Assembly (NCBI RefSeq): GCF_011050365.1
Contig: NZ_DRFV01000008.1
Location: forward strand, 186,001-250,000
Direction of reading: 5' to 3'
DNA length: 64,000 bases
DNA from: Pseudohongiella sp.
GTDB taxonomy: Bacteria > Pseudomonadota > Gammaproteobacteria > Pseudomonadales > Pseudohongiellaceae
Position 1 is the first letter of the stretch. Each line of letters opens with the position of its first letter. Below, one piece after another: positions 45,533 through 54,953 of this stretch. The notes beneath the pieces are model-generated. The model made no database searches, was not told where the DNA came from, and worked only from the letters and a program-made list of their open reading frames with translations. Both the position numbers and the translations under genes were made by a program.

Positions 45533-46783
45533 ATGAGTGACTATGATGTAGTGATAGTGGGCGCCGGCATTACCGGAGCGGCCATGACCCTGGCGCTGGC
45601 GGACAGCGGGCTGCGCATTGCCGTGATCGACAGTAAAGCCCTGCAGGGCGTGCAAGAGATCACGCCGGCCGCGCCAGTGACCGGTACGGGCGACTATGAC
45701 CCCCGGGTCAGCGCCATGACCGCTGCCTCGCATCGCCTGTTGACCAGCCTGGGTGTCTGGCAGGCCATGCCCGCCGACCGTCTTTGTGCCTATACCCGCA
45801 TGCATGTCCACGAGGCCGACGGTACCGCCAGCATTGACTTTGCGGCCCGCGACATTCATGCCCCCGAGCTGGGGCATATCATTGAAAACAGTGTGCTTAC
45901 CGCTGCCCTGCATGAGGGCCTGCAGCGCCTGGCCGGCACCAATAACGGCAAAACACAATTGACCATCCTGGCTCCGGCAACACTGGAGGCTTACCAGCAT
46001 GATGCTGAAACCGGCACGCAACTAACCCTGGACGGTGGCCGCCACATCACCACCGGATTGGTGATTGCGGCCGATGGCGCCAATTCGCCATTGCGGGCGA
46101 TGGCGGGTTTTGAGACCCGGGAGTGGGATTACGAGCATCAGGCCATTGTTACCACTATCAGGACCCGTGATGCCCACCAGTTCACCGCCCGGCAGTGTTT
46201 TATGGATGACGGGGTATTGGCATTTCTGCCGCTGGGCTCACCTGAGGCGAGCGGTGCGGATGCCGAACATTATTGCTCCATTGTCTGGTCGCTGGTGCCA
46301 GAGCGGGCGTCGGCGCTGATGGCCATGGATGATGCCACATTCTGCCGGGCGCTGAGTCAGGCCAGTGAGCATTGGCTGGGCCCGGTATCGGAGTGTGCAC
46401 AGCGCTACAGTTTCCCGCTGCGTCAACGTCATGCCCGGCATTATTTCCGGGATTCCGTGGTGCTGATCGGTGATGCGGCGCACAGTATCCACCCGCTGGC
46501 CGGCCAGGGCGCCAACCTGGGGCTGCTGGATGTGCAGGTGCTGGCAGATGAATTGCTGCGCGCTATCAATAGCGGACGCCTGCTGACTGATGCAATGGTG
46601 TTGCGCCGCTATCAGCGTCGCCGCAAGCCCCACAATCTGGCGATGATGGCGATGATGGAAGGTTTCAAGCGTTTGTACGCCGACCAGCCACTGGCGGTGC
46701 GCTGGCTGCGCAACACCGGCATGCGTGCGGTGGATAAGTGGCCCCTGCTGAAGAATCGCCTGATACGCGAAGCCATCGGTTAA
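45533..46783 (+). CDS. UbiI/UbiF/VisC-type ubiquinone biosynthesis FAD hydroxylase
   Basis: A 416-residue relative of UbiH, starting at the ATG at 45533 (MSDYDVVIVGAG). It has the FAD fold VVIVGAGITGAAM, YDPRVSAMTAASHRLL, LVIAADGANSPLRAM and LIGDAAHSIHPLAGQGANLGLLDV. The pepP-ubiH-visC(ubiI) gene order in Pseudomonas-type genomes suggests UbiI (C5 hydroxylation), but UbiF (C6) has the same fold, so I leave the symbol empty. It is separated from ubiH by two minus-strand genes, unlike the usual adjacent arrangement. Confidence 0.86.
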   Translation: MSDYDVVIVGAGITGAAMTLALADSGLRIAVIDSKALQGVQEITPAAPVTGTGDYDPRVSAMTAASHRLLTSLGVWQAMPADRLCAYTRMHVHEADGTASIDFAARDIHAPELGHIIENSVLTAALHEGLQRLAGTNNGKTQLTILAPATLEAYQHDAETGTQLTLDGGRHITTGLVIAADGANSPLRAMAGFETREWDYEHQAIVTTIRTRDAHQFTARQCFMDDGVLAFLPLGSPEASGADAEHYCSIVWSLVPERASALMAMDDATFCRALSQASEHWLGPVSECAQRYSFPLRQRHARHYFRDSVVLIGDAAHSIHPLAGQGANLGLLDVQVLADELLRAINSGRLLTDAMVLRRYQRRRKPHNLAMMAMMEGFKRLYADQPLAVRWLRNTGMRAVDKWPLLKNRLIREAIG

Positions 46784-46877
46784 ATACAAAGCCGCTAAAG
46801 ATTTCTCCGGCCCGGACGACACATTGAATACGTCTATCAGTCTGCCAATTCGTATTCAGGGGTCTGCCGGTAAAGTC

Positions 46878-47078
46878 ATGAGTCAGAACACAAGCCTAGA
46901 CATGAGCTGGCCATTTGACGTAGATCTCAGCGCGTTGGATACCGGCAGCATCACCAATATCATTCTGGATATTGAAAATCACCTGCCACTGCTGAAGTCA
47001 GAAGGTGATATGAAGGAATTGTTACGTGTCAAAAAACTCTTCGAAGAAGAATTGATGGAATCGCGTCGTCTGCATTGA
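46878..47078 (+). CDS. Small acidic protein of unknown function
   Basis: A 66-residue protein (MSQNTSLDMSWPFDVDLSA) starting at 46878, rather than at a TTG 18 codons upstream. The second half is predicted helical (ITNIILDIENHLPLL and MKELLRVKKLFEEELMESRRLH), with no membrane segment. It follows the ubiI-like gene by 94 bp on the same strand. No recognised family. Confidence 0.55.
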   Translation: MSQNTSLDMSWPFDVDLSALDTGSITNIILDIENHLPLLKSEGDMKELLRVKKLFEEELMESRRLH

Positions 47079-47175
47079 GCTGTTTTTCTGCGGTATTCCG
47101 TTACTCGTATACAGTCGCTTTAAACCCGCCCACCTTCCAGTTAGTGTCATTTTGCCCTATGCTGTTAAGTCTCTG

Positions 47176-47201
47176 GCCACGATTGCCCGGCAATTCGTGG
47201 C
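47176..47201. other. 26-bp inverted repeat upstream of the exported methyltransferase-fold gene
   Basis: GCCACGATTGCC (47176-47187) and GGCAATTCGTGGC (47189-47201) pair with one bulged base around a single central base, giving an almost perfect cruciform. It is 90 bp before the next start and has no T-tract. It may be an operator or a weak terminator for the small gene upstream. Confidence 0.4.
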
Positions 47202-47290
47202 GTCTGCCTGTATGCACAGTTTGCATCCGGCCAGGTCGTGTTTCACAACGACATTTATTCAAATAACAGTCATAGTGAAGGGGAATCGCA

Positions 47291-48028
47291 ATGAAAAAAG
47301 TGACAAGCATATTCGCAGCATTGATGCTGCTGGTGACGTCAGCCTATGCAATTGACGAGGCACGCCTGACGGCGGCGCTCAACAGCCCGGATCGCGCGGA
47401 AGAAGACAAGGCCCGTGATGAGGCCCGTCAGCCCGTTCAGGTGCTCAGTTTTCTGGGCCTGGAAGAGGGCATGACCGCGATGGACATTATGGCCTCCGGT
47501 GGCTGGTACACGGAAGTGCTGTCGCACGCCGTAGGCCCTGAAGGTACTGTGCTGATGCAGAACAGCCCACGATCGCTGGGCATGCGCAACACTGAAGAAG
47601 CCGTCCAGGCCCGACTGGCGGGAGATCGCCTGCCCAATGTGCAGCGAGTAGATCGCGACATGAGTGATCTGGGCATTGAGCCAGGCACAGTGGATTTTGC
47701 CCTGACTGCACTGAATTTCCATGATCTCTACAATAGCAACCAGGAGGCAGCCCAGGCCATGTTGCTGGCGGTCAAGGAAACCCTGAAGCCAGGTGGCATT
47801 CTGGGCATCATAGATCACCGTGGCAATGACGGCGCAGACAACGCGGCGCTGCACCGCATCACCCAGGAAGAAATCGAGCAGGCGCTGTTTGATGCCGGTT
47901 ACGAGAGTGTGGCCAGCAGCGACTTACTGGCGGCCGAGGACGACCCTCGCACCTCCGGTCCGTTTGATCCAGATCTGGGGCGCAATACCGATCGTATATT
48001 GCTGCGTGCCTATAATCCCGAAATGTAA
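47291..48028 (+). CDS. Exported class I methyltransferase-fold protein
   Basis: A 245-residue protein with a Sec signal peptide (KKVTSIFAALMLLVTSAYA|ID) and a methyltransferase-like domain. It has GLEEGMTAMDIMASGGWYTEVLS in place of motif I (the usual D-X-G-X-G-X-G reads MASGGWY), DFALTALNFHDLY after it, and LKPGGILGIIDHRG. Similar predicted secreted methyltransferases (COG4798-like) are common in proteobacteria. SAM is not known to be present in the periplasm, so real catalysis is doubtful. A GAAGGGGAA site lies before the ATG. Function unknown. Confidence 0.82.
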   Translation: MKKVTSIFAALMLLVTSAYAIDEARLTAALNSPDRAEEDKARDEARQPVQVLSFLGLEEGMTAMDIMASGGWYTEVLSHAVGPEGTVLMQNSPRSLGMRNTEEAVQARLAGDRLPNVQRVDRDMSDLGIEPGTVDFALTALNFHDLYNSNQEAAQAMLLAVKETLKPGGILGIIDHRGNDGADNAALHRITQEEIEQALFDAGYESVASSDLLAAEDDPRTSGPFDPDLGRNTDRILLRAYNPEM

Positions 48029-48102
48029 GCAGACCACGTAAACACTGACACAGAAGCAATTTCGCTTGAGCCGGCAAACCGAACTTTGAAAGACGCATTA
48101 TT

Positions 48103-49944
48103 GTGAAATCTACATTGTCACAGGCAAGGCCGGTCGCCTGGCTCACGCGGTTTGTGTCGGTATTCCGCTACAGCGGCGTAGCGATTGATATTGTCTGGCG
48201 CAGCAGCGCCTGGCTGACCATTGCCATGGCGCTGGCGACCCTGATTGCCGGGGTTTTGCCGGCCGCCATCGCCTGGGTCGGTCAGCTGATTGTTGATGCC
48301 GTAGTAACCGCCATTGACGCCGAGGGCGCTGCCCGCGACGCGGCAACCGACGACCTGCTGCTCTATATTCTCATCGAGTTGGGCCTGGTTGTGCTGATGA
48401 CCGGGGCGCAGAAAGCCAATTCGGTCTGTCAGTCAGTGCTGCGTGCGCTGCTGGGCAATCAGGTCAATGTCATGATCCTGGAAAAGGCGCTGACACTTGA
48501 GCTGACCAACTTCGAAGACTCCGAATTCTACGACAAACTGGTGCGCGCCCGTCGCGAAGCCTCCAGCCGCCCGCTGAGCCTGGTGATTGCCACCTTTGAT
48601 CTGCTGCGTGACGGCATCTCGCTGGTCAGCTTCGGCGCCCTGCTGTTCCAGTTCTCGCCCTGGGCTGTGCTGTTGCTGGGTCTGGCCGGTGTGCCGGCGT
48701 TTATGGCCGAGGCCAAATATGCCGGTGAAGCTTTCCGTAACCAGCGCCGCCGTTCCTCCGAGCGCCGCATGCAGATTTATCTGGAAATGGTGCTGACCCG
48801 TGAAGACGGTGTGAAAGAAGTCAAATTGATGCAGCTTGGCAAGCTGTTTCTGCAGCGATATGTCGACATCTTCCGTCATATCTACAAAGAAGACCGTAAT
48901 CTGGTGCTGCGTCGTGGCTTCTGGGGTTACGCGCTGGGGCTGATCGCCAGTGTGGCCTTTTATGTGGCATTTGGCTGGGTGGCTTTTGCCGCGGTGGCCG
49001 GTGCCATTACCCTGGGCCAGATGACCATGTATATCGCAGTCTTCCGACAGGGCCAGGGCGCAGTCACCAGTTGCCTGACGTCGATCAACAAGATGTACGA
49101 GGATAATCTTTATCTGTCCAACCTTACCGAATACCTGGGTCACAATGTGGCCGAACCCACCGGTGATCAGACAGCAGGCCCGCTACCCGATGATGGCATT
49201 CGTTTTGAAAACGTCAGCTTCCATTATCCCGGCACCGCAGTGCCGGCACTGGACCGTATCAACCTGCATATCAGGGCCGGCGAGAGCCTGGCCATTGTGG
49301 GCGAAAACGGTTCCGGCAAAACCACGCTGATCAAGCTGTTGACCCGGCTGTACACGCCGACCGAAGGCCGGATTCTGTTTCAGGGGCTGGATTTGCAGGC
49401 GTGGGATATAGATGCTCTACGGCAGCGAATTGGCGTCATTTTCCAGGATTTTGCGCGTTACCAGCTAAAAGTCGGCGAAAATATCGGTGTCGGCGACGTT
49501 GAGTATCTGGCGGAGCGCCCATTGATCACCGAGGCGTCTGAAAAAGGCCTCGCCGCTGACTTTATTAAACAGATGCCGGCCGATTATGACACCCAGCTGG
49601 GCACCTGGTTCCGTGACGGCAAGGAGCTGTCCGGTGGCCAATGGCAAAAAATCGCCCTGTCGCGGGCCTTCATGCGCAGCAAGGCCGAGGTGCTGATTCT
49701 CGACGAACCAACAGCTGCCATCGATGCCAAGGCCGAAGCGGACATTTTTGCGCATTTCCGCGAATTGACGGCCAATCGCATCTCCATCATTATTTCCCAT
49801 CGGTTTTCCACGGTCAGGATTGCTGACCACATCATTGTGCTGGATCAAGGCAAAGTTACCGAACAGGGTGATCATGACAGCCTGCTTGCCGAAGGTGGCC
49901 AATACGCCACTCTGTTTGAACTGCAAGCCAGAGGATATCAATAA
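48103..49944 (+). CDS. ABC exporter, fused permease and ATPase
   Basis: A 613-residue half-transporter: six-helix type IV permease domain (about 30-335) followed by an ATPase domain with Walker A GENGSGKTT (about 400-408), signature LSGGQ (about 510), Walker B LILDEPTA and the switch histidine in IIISHR. Start is a GTG at 48103 (GTGAAATCT). Lipid-, peptide- or drug-type substrates are typical for this class; the substrate cannot be told. It probably acts as a homodimer. It follows the methyltransferase-fold gene by 74 bp and precedes the antiporter by 48 bp. Confidence 0.9.
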   Translation: MKSTLSQARPVAWLTRFVSVFRYSGVAIDIVWRSSAWLTIAMALATLIAGVLPAAIAWVGQLIVDAVVTAIDAEGAARDAATDDLLLYILIELGLVVLMTGAQKANSVCQSVLRALLGNQVNVMILEKALTLELTNFEDSEFYDKLVRARREASSRPLSLVIATFDLLRDGISLVSFGALLFQFSPWAVLLLGLAGVPAFMAEAKYAGEAFRNQRRRSSERRMQIYLEMVLTREDGVKEVKLMQLGKLFLQRYVDIFRHIYKEDRNLVLRRGFWGYALGLIASVAFYVAFGWVAFAAVAGAITLGQMTMYIAVFRQGQGAVTSCLTSINKMYEDNLYLSNLTEYLGHNVAEPTGDQTAGPLPDDGIRFENVSFHYPGTAVPALDRINLHIRAGESLAIVGENGSGKTTLIKLLTRLYTPTEGRILFQGLDLQAWDIDALRQRIGVIFQDFARYQLKVGENIGVGDVEYLAERPLITEASEKGLAADFIKQMPADYDTQLGTWFRDGKELSGGQWQKIALSRAFMRSKAEVLILDEPTAAIDAKAEADIFAHFRELTANRISIIISHRFSTVRIADHIIVLDQGKVTEQGDHDSLLAEGGQYATLFELQARGYQ

Positions 49945-49992
49945 AATCCGGCACTGCGTCAGGCCGGCGATGCCTGTGTATACGGAGCGCTT

Positions 49993-51630
49993 ATGCCCAT
50001 GGAAAGTGTGTTTGTCGAAGTAGCAGCCATGCTGGCAGTGGTTACTCTGATCGCCTCTGTTGGGTTAATGCTGAAACAGCCCTTGATCGTCGCGTTTATT
50101 GCCGCTGGCATTTTGTTGGGCCCCTCGGGCCTGTCCTGGGTGGAGCCCACTGGTGAAGTAGAATTGCTGGCGCAAATGGGTATTGCGCTGCTGCTGTTTG
50201 TGGTCGGCCTTAAGCTTGATCTGCACATTATTCGCACCATGGGGCCGGTGGCACTGGCGACGGGTCTGGGCCAGGTGCTGTTCACCTCGGTGTTCGGTTT
50301 CCTGATTGCATTGGCACTGGGCATGTCACCGGTGGCTGCGCTTTACGTTGGCGTGGCACTGACCTTCTCCAGCACCATTATCATCGTCAAGCTGCTGTCT
50401 GATAAAAAAGAAATTGATGCTCTGCACGGGCGAATCGCCGTTGGTTTCCTGATCGTGCAGGACATCGTAGTGGTGCTGGTGATGATCGGACTGACCGCGC
50501 TGGGTGCTGGCACTGATGCCGGGTCAGAAAATCTGGCGATCGAGATGCTGTGGGTGCTGCTCAAGGGCATTGCCATGCTGGGTCTGATCGCCTTGCTTAT
50601 GAAGTATGTGGTGCCAGTGGTTACCCGCCACATGGCGCAGTCTTCGGAGTTGCTGGTGCTGTTTGCCATCGCCTGGGCAGTGGCACTGGCAACAGCGGGC
50701 GAGGCGCTGGGCTTCAGTAAGGAGGTTGGGGCGTTTCTGGCCGGTGTATCGCTGGCTTCAACGCCGTTCCGTGAAGTGATTGGCGCACGCCTGGTCAGTT
50801 TGCGTGATTTTCTGTTGTTATTCTTTTTTATCGAATTGGGCTCCGGTCTGCAAATAGCCAGCCTTGGCGCGCAGATTGGCCCTGCCCTGATTTTCTCTGC
50901 ATTTGTGTTATTGGGAAATCCGTTAATCGTGATCATCATCATGGGCTTCATGGGTTATCGCAAACGTACCGCCTTTCTTTCAGGCTTGACGGTGGCGCAG
51001 ATCAGCGAGTTTTCCCTGATTCTGGCGGCACTGGGTTTAAGCCTCGGCCATCTGGAAAGCGACACGGTGGGGTTGATTACCCTGGTGGGACTGATCACCA
51101 TCAGTGGTTCTACCTACATGATTCTGTATTCACATCAGTTGTATGGTCGACTGGCACCATTGCTGTCGATATTCGAGCGCAAAAACCCCTATCGTGAGGG
51201 CGAATATGATACCGACGACAGCGTACGGCCGGATATTGTCATTTTTGGTCTGGGCCGCTACGGTCGTGGTATTGCCGATAAACTCAAGGCGCACGGCAGC
51301 AAGGTGCTGGGGGTGGATATTGATCCTGAAATTGTACGCCTGCACGCCGGTGAGCATATGCAAATGCGTTTTGGTGATGCCGAAGATCCCGAATTTATCG
51401 AAACCCTGCCGCTCAAAAAAGTAAGCTGGATTGTCAGTACGGCACGTGAACGTGACGTCAATATGGCCATGTTAAAAACACTGAGGGGTGAAGCTTTCAC
51501 CGGGAAAATCGCGGTGACGGCCAACAATGATCGCGATGCAGCATTGCTGGCGAGCGCAGGTGCAGACCTGGTACTGCGACCTTTCGCAGATGCAGCGAAT
51601 CAGGCCGTAGACTGGTTGCTGGAGGCCTGA
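49993..51630 (+). CDS. KefB/YbaL-type monovalent cation:proton antiporter with RCK_N domain
   Basis: A 545-residue inner-membrane protein. Residues about 1-380 form the CPA2 exchanger (12 or so helices; GILLGPSGLSW, VALTFSSTIIIVKLL, GFSKEVGAFLAGVSLA). A cytoplasmic RCK/TrkA-N Rossmann domain follows (VIFGLGRYGRGIADKL, about 415-430) that can bind NAD(H) or other nucleotides. It lacks the extra Kef regulatory helix seen in KefC. Potassium or sodium export is likely; the ion is not determined. A GGAG site five bases before the ATG supports the start. Confidence 0.9.
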   Translation: MPMESVFVEVAAMLAVVTLIASVGLMLKQPLIVAFIAAGILLGPSGLSWVEPTGEVELLAQMGIALLLFVVGLKLDLHIIRTMGPVALATGLGQVLFTSVFGFLIALALGMSPVAALYVGVALTFSSTIIIVKLLSDKKEIDALHGRIAVGFLIVQDIVVVLVMIGLTALGAGTDAGSENLAIEMLWVLLKGIAMLGLIALLMKYVVPVVTRHMAQSSELLVLFAIAWAVALATAGEALGFSKEVGAFLAGVSLASTPFREVIGARLVSLRDFLLLFFFIELGSGLQIASLGAQIGPALIFSAFVLLGNPLIVIIIMGFMGYRKRTAFLSGLTVAQISEFSLILAALGLSLGHLESDTVGLITLVGLITISGSTYMILYSHQLYGRLAPLLSIFERKNPYREGEYDTDDSVRPDIVIFGLGRYGRGIADKLKAHGSKVLGVDIDPEIVRLHAGEHMQMRFGDAEDPEFIETLPLKKVSWIVSTARERDVNMAMLKTLRGEAFTGKIAVTANNDRDAALLASAGADLVLRPFADAANQAVDWLLEA

Positions 51631-51810
51631 CCCCGAGTGGTGAAAATCACTATCTGTTAGCTCAATCGTTCGCTGTGACGTCTGGTCATATCCGCTATGT
51701 CCAATTATTATTCATATAAAACAGATGCTTAAATTTTGGCACGATCTGTGAATTGTTATTACCAAAGGGCATGTCCCAAGGTAAAAAAACAGTCACAGGC
51801 CGTGTAGAAA

Positions 51811-54800
51811 ATGACAAAGACAAGCATCATCGATTTATTTACCCGCCATAAGGTAGCCGCCAACCTGGTCATGATCATGATGATCCTGTCAGGTTTGTGG
51901 GCATCCGCCCGCATCAATACCCAGCTTGATCCTTCCGTGGAGTGGCCCGGCATTATCATCAATGCCAGCTGGCCGGGTGCCTCGGCAGAAGACGTCGAGC
52001 AGTTGATAGTGGCACCGGTTGAACAGCAGCTGCGCACCATGGTTGGCTTGCAGCAGATGTATTCCACCAGCACCCAGGGCACAGCCAATATCCGTCTGGA
52101 ATTCAGCTTCGATTCGGACATGAACAAAGTCATCGCAGATGTCACCGACCGGATCGCCCGGGTGCGTAACCTGCCCGCTGACATGGAGCCAATTGTGGCC
52201 CGGCGCGGGACCCATTATGAACCCATTGCATCGCTGCTGATCGCGGGCGGGCGCACTGTGTCTGAGCTGGCGCCACTGGCGCGCCGGTTCGAGCGTGAAC
52301 TCTATGCTGCCGGTGTCGACCGCATTGAGTTCAGTGGCCTGCCAGAAGAAGAACTGGCGATTCAGGTTTCCAGCGCAAATCTGTTGGCGATGAATACTAC
52401 TCTGGACAGTCTGGCGGCAGAGGTCCGGCAGCGCAGCGCCGATGTGCCGGCCGGCACCATTGCCCGTGATCAGGGCGAGATGCAATTGCGGGCACTGGAC
52501 CAGCGTCGGGATATCTATGAGTTCGAACAGCTTGAAGTGCGGGTGCCGGAAAGCGGGGAGCTTATCCGTCTGGGTGACGTGGCACAGATCGAGAAAAGAC
52601 CCCGCGCCGGTCAGCCTGCGCTTAGCCGCAATGGCAAACCTGCCATTGAAATGAATTTGTTACGTATTGCCGACTCAGACGCCATGCTGTCAGCGCAAGC
52701 GTTACAGGCCTGGCTGGATGAGACCCGTCCGCAGTTGCCTGATGGCATCAGCGTCGATGTTTATCAGGAAGTGTGGTTGTTGTTGAAGCAGCAGCTGGAA
52801 GTGATCGCCAGTAACGCCTGGTCGGGGCTGGTACTGGTTGTCCTGACCCTGTTTGTATTTCTCAATACCCGTACCGCATTCTGGGTAATGGCAGGAATCC
52901 CGGTCAGCTTTCTGTTCGCCACGCTGCTGTATTTCTACGTTTTTGATGGAAGTATCAATATTCTGGCGTTGATCACCTTCATCATGGCCCTGGGTATTGT
53001 GGTGGATGACGCCATCGTGGTGGGTGAAGATGCCGTCAGCCTGTTTGAGCAGGGTTATTCCGCAGAGGAGGCTGCGTCTGGCGCTGCCAAACGTATGTTC
53101 ATGCCGGTGTTTACCTCGTCACTGACCACGTTGGCAGCCTTTGTTCCTTTGCTTATCTCCGGCGGCGAAATGGGTGCCGTTATCGCCACCATGCCGATGG
53201 TCCTGTTCTGCGTCATTGTGGCTTCACTGGTGGAGTGTTTCCTGGTGTTGCCGGCGCATTTGAAGCATGGTTTTACCCGTATGAACCGCAATCAGCGATC
53301 AGCATTTCGTGACAAATTCGATCGCTTTTTCTACGGCTTGCGTGATCGCTATTACCGGCCGGTACTGGAACTGGCGTTGGCAAGGCCGGTGGCAACACTG
53401 TTGACCGCTCTGGGCTGTGTCGTGCTTGCCTTCAGCCTGGTGGCCGGCGGCCGTGTCGGCATGAACTTTGTTACCGGCGTCAGTTTGCAGATGCTGGAGG
53501 CCAATGTGAATTTTACCGTGGATGCCACACCGCAGCAGCGGGAGTCCTTTATGGCACAGCTGGAGCAGACGCTGCAGCAAACCGACGCTGACAATGGCGC
53601 CGATAACATCAGTGGTTATTTTGCACGCTTCAACTCGGCCCGGCTTAATCAGGAGAACAAGACCGGCCTGCAGTATGGTTCGATGCGTGTCGAGTATGCC
53701 TGGGAGGACGTCTACTCGCTGGCCCCACAGCCGTTTGTCGATCAATGGCGAGAGCGCGTCGTAATCCCGCCCTATGTGGAACAGTTGGTACTGGAAGTGC
53801 GTGGTGGTGCCAATGGCGGGGCGCCGGATATTTCTCTGGTGTTGCGCGGTGATGACCTTGACCGCCTGAAGCAGGCCTCCGAAGAACTGCAAACGGTGCT
53901 GGCACGCTATGACGGAGTCAGCAATATTTATGACAACCTGCCGTATGGCAAAGACCAGATGATCTTCTCACTGACGCCCCAGGGTAAGTCGCTGGGCGTG
54001 ACCACGGCCGCATTAGGTCAGCAGTTGCGGGCAGCCTACTTCGGCAGCCGGGTGCAGATATTCAATCAGAGCAACACCGAGCTGGAAGTGTTGCTGATGC
54101 TGCCCGATGAGGAGCGCGATCACATTGCATCACTGAAGCAGTTCCCGGTACGAACACCGGCGGGCGACATTGTCCCGCTGCTGATGGTGGCTGAGCTGAG
54201 TACCCGTCGCGGCATTGATGTGATCAATCACAACGGCGGTTACATGTCGGTTATGGTCTCTGCGTCGGTTGACAGCCGACAGAACAACGCCGAACGGGTG
54301 TTGGCTGGCGTCACTGACGGGCCGCTGCAGGACATCAACCAGCGCTTTGGCCTGAGCTCAGACCTGGGCGGTTCCAGCCTGTTCAACCAGCAACTGATGG
54401 CAGCCTTGCAGATGGGTGCAATACTGACCCTGATCTTTATCTACCTGATTCTGGCCTGGTCGTTTGCCTCCTATACCTGGCCACTGGCCGTGCTCACCGC
54501 CATTCCGCTGGGATTGACCGGGGCTATTGCCGGGCACTGGGTCATGGGTGTCGACATCGGCGTGATGTCGATGCTGGCCTTTTTTGCGCTGACCGGCGTG
54601 GTGGTCAATGACTCTATCGTACTGGTCAGTTTTCTGCGGCGTGAGCTGGCGGCAGGAACGCCGCTGCGTGATGCGGTGCGCAGTGCCGCGCTGTCGCGAT
54701 TCCGCGCGGTGATGCTGACATCGTTGACCACGGTGGCTGGTTTGTCACCACTGATGTTTGAAACCTTCAGTCTGGCCATTTATATGGTGCCGATCGCAAT

Positions 54801-54951
54801 CACGCTGTGTTTCGGGTTGGCGTTTGCAACGCTGCTGGTACTTCTGGTGGTGCCGGCCCTGATCGTCATGATTGAAACTATCAAAAGCTCACTGGCGCGA
54901 CTGCTGTCGCGTACAGGTTATTTAAATGTATCGTCACAAAAAGGATTGTGA
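51811..54951 (+). CDS. RND-family inner-membrane efflux transporter
   Basis: A 1046-residue proton-driven pump with the RND layout: helix 1 near 13-35, a large periplasmic domain (40-325), helices 2-6 (about 330-495), a second periplasmic domain and helices 8-12 near the C terminus. The proton-relay aspartates are in LGIVVDDAIVVGEDA (about 394-408). Second-half DIGVMSMLAFFALTGVVVNDSI repeats the pattern. The organisation resembles AcrB-like proteins of the HAE group; substrate unknown. The adaptor gene starts within 5 bp of its stop. Unusually, the pump precedes its adaptor, and no outer-membrane factor gene is present nearby. Confidence 0.93.
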   Translation: MTKTSIIDLFTRHKVAANLVMIMMILSGLWASARINTQLDPSVEWPGIIINASWPGASAEDVEQLIVAPVEQQLRTMVGLQQMYSTSTQGTANIRLEFSFDSDMNKVIADVTDRIARVRNLPADMEPIVARRGTHYEPIASLLIAGGRTVSELAPLARRFERELYAAGVDRIEFSGLPEEELAIQVSSANLLAMNTTLDSLAAEVRQRSADVPAGTIARDQGEMQLRALDQRRDIYEFEQLEVRVPESGELIRLGDVAQIEKRPRAGQPALSRNGKPAIEMNLLRIADSDAMLSAQALQAWLDETRPQLPDGISVDVYQEVWLLLKQQLEVIASNAWSGLVLVVLTLFVFLNTRTAFWVMAGIPVSFLFATLLYFYVFDGSINILALITFIMALGIVVDDAIVVGEDAVSLFEQGYSAEEAASGAAKRMFMPVFTSSLTTLAAFVPLLISGGEMGAVIATMPMVLFCVIVASLVECFLVLPAHLKHGFTRMNRNQRSAFRDKFDRFFYGLRDRYYRPVLELALARPVATLLTALGCVVLAFSLVAGGRVGMNFVTGVSLQMLEANVNFTVDATPQQRESFMAQLEQTLQQTDADNGADNISGYFARFNSARLNQENKTGLQYGSMRVEYAWEDVYSLAPQPFVDQWRERVVIPPYVEQLVLEVRGGANGGAPDISLVLRGDDLDRLKQASEELQTVLARYDGVSNIYDNLPYGKDQMIFSLTPQGKSLGVTTAALGQQLRAAYFGSRVQIFNQSNTELEVLLMLPDEERDHIASLKQFPVRTPAGDIVPLLMVAELSTRRGIDVINHNGGYMSVMVSASVDSRQNNAERVLAGVTDGPLQDINQRFGLSSDLGGSSLFNQQLMAALQMGAILTLIFIYLILAWSFASYTWPLAVLTAIPLGLTGAIAGHWVMGVDIGVMSMLAFFALTGVVVNDSIVLVSFLRRELAAGTPLRDAVRSAALSRFRAVMLTSLTTVAGLSPLMFETFSLAIYMVPIAITLCFGLAFATLLVLLVVPALIVMIETIKSSLARLLSRTGYLNVSSQKGL

Positions 54952-54953
54952 TC

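Noticed and set aside
51720-51770. Sigma-54 promoter before the RND pump (TGGCACG present)
   Set aside because: The -12 TTGC element is missing at the right distance, so the match is only half of the consensus.
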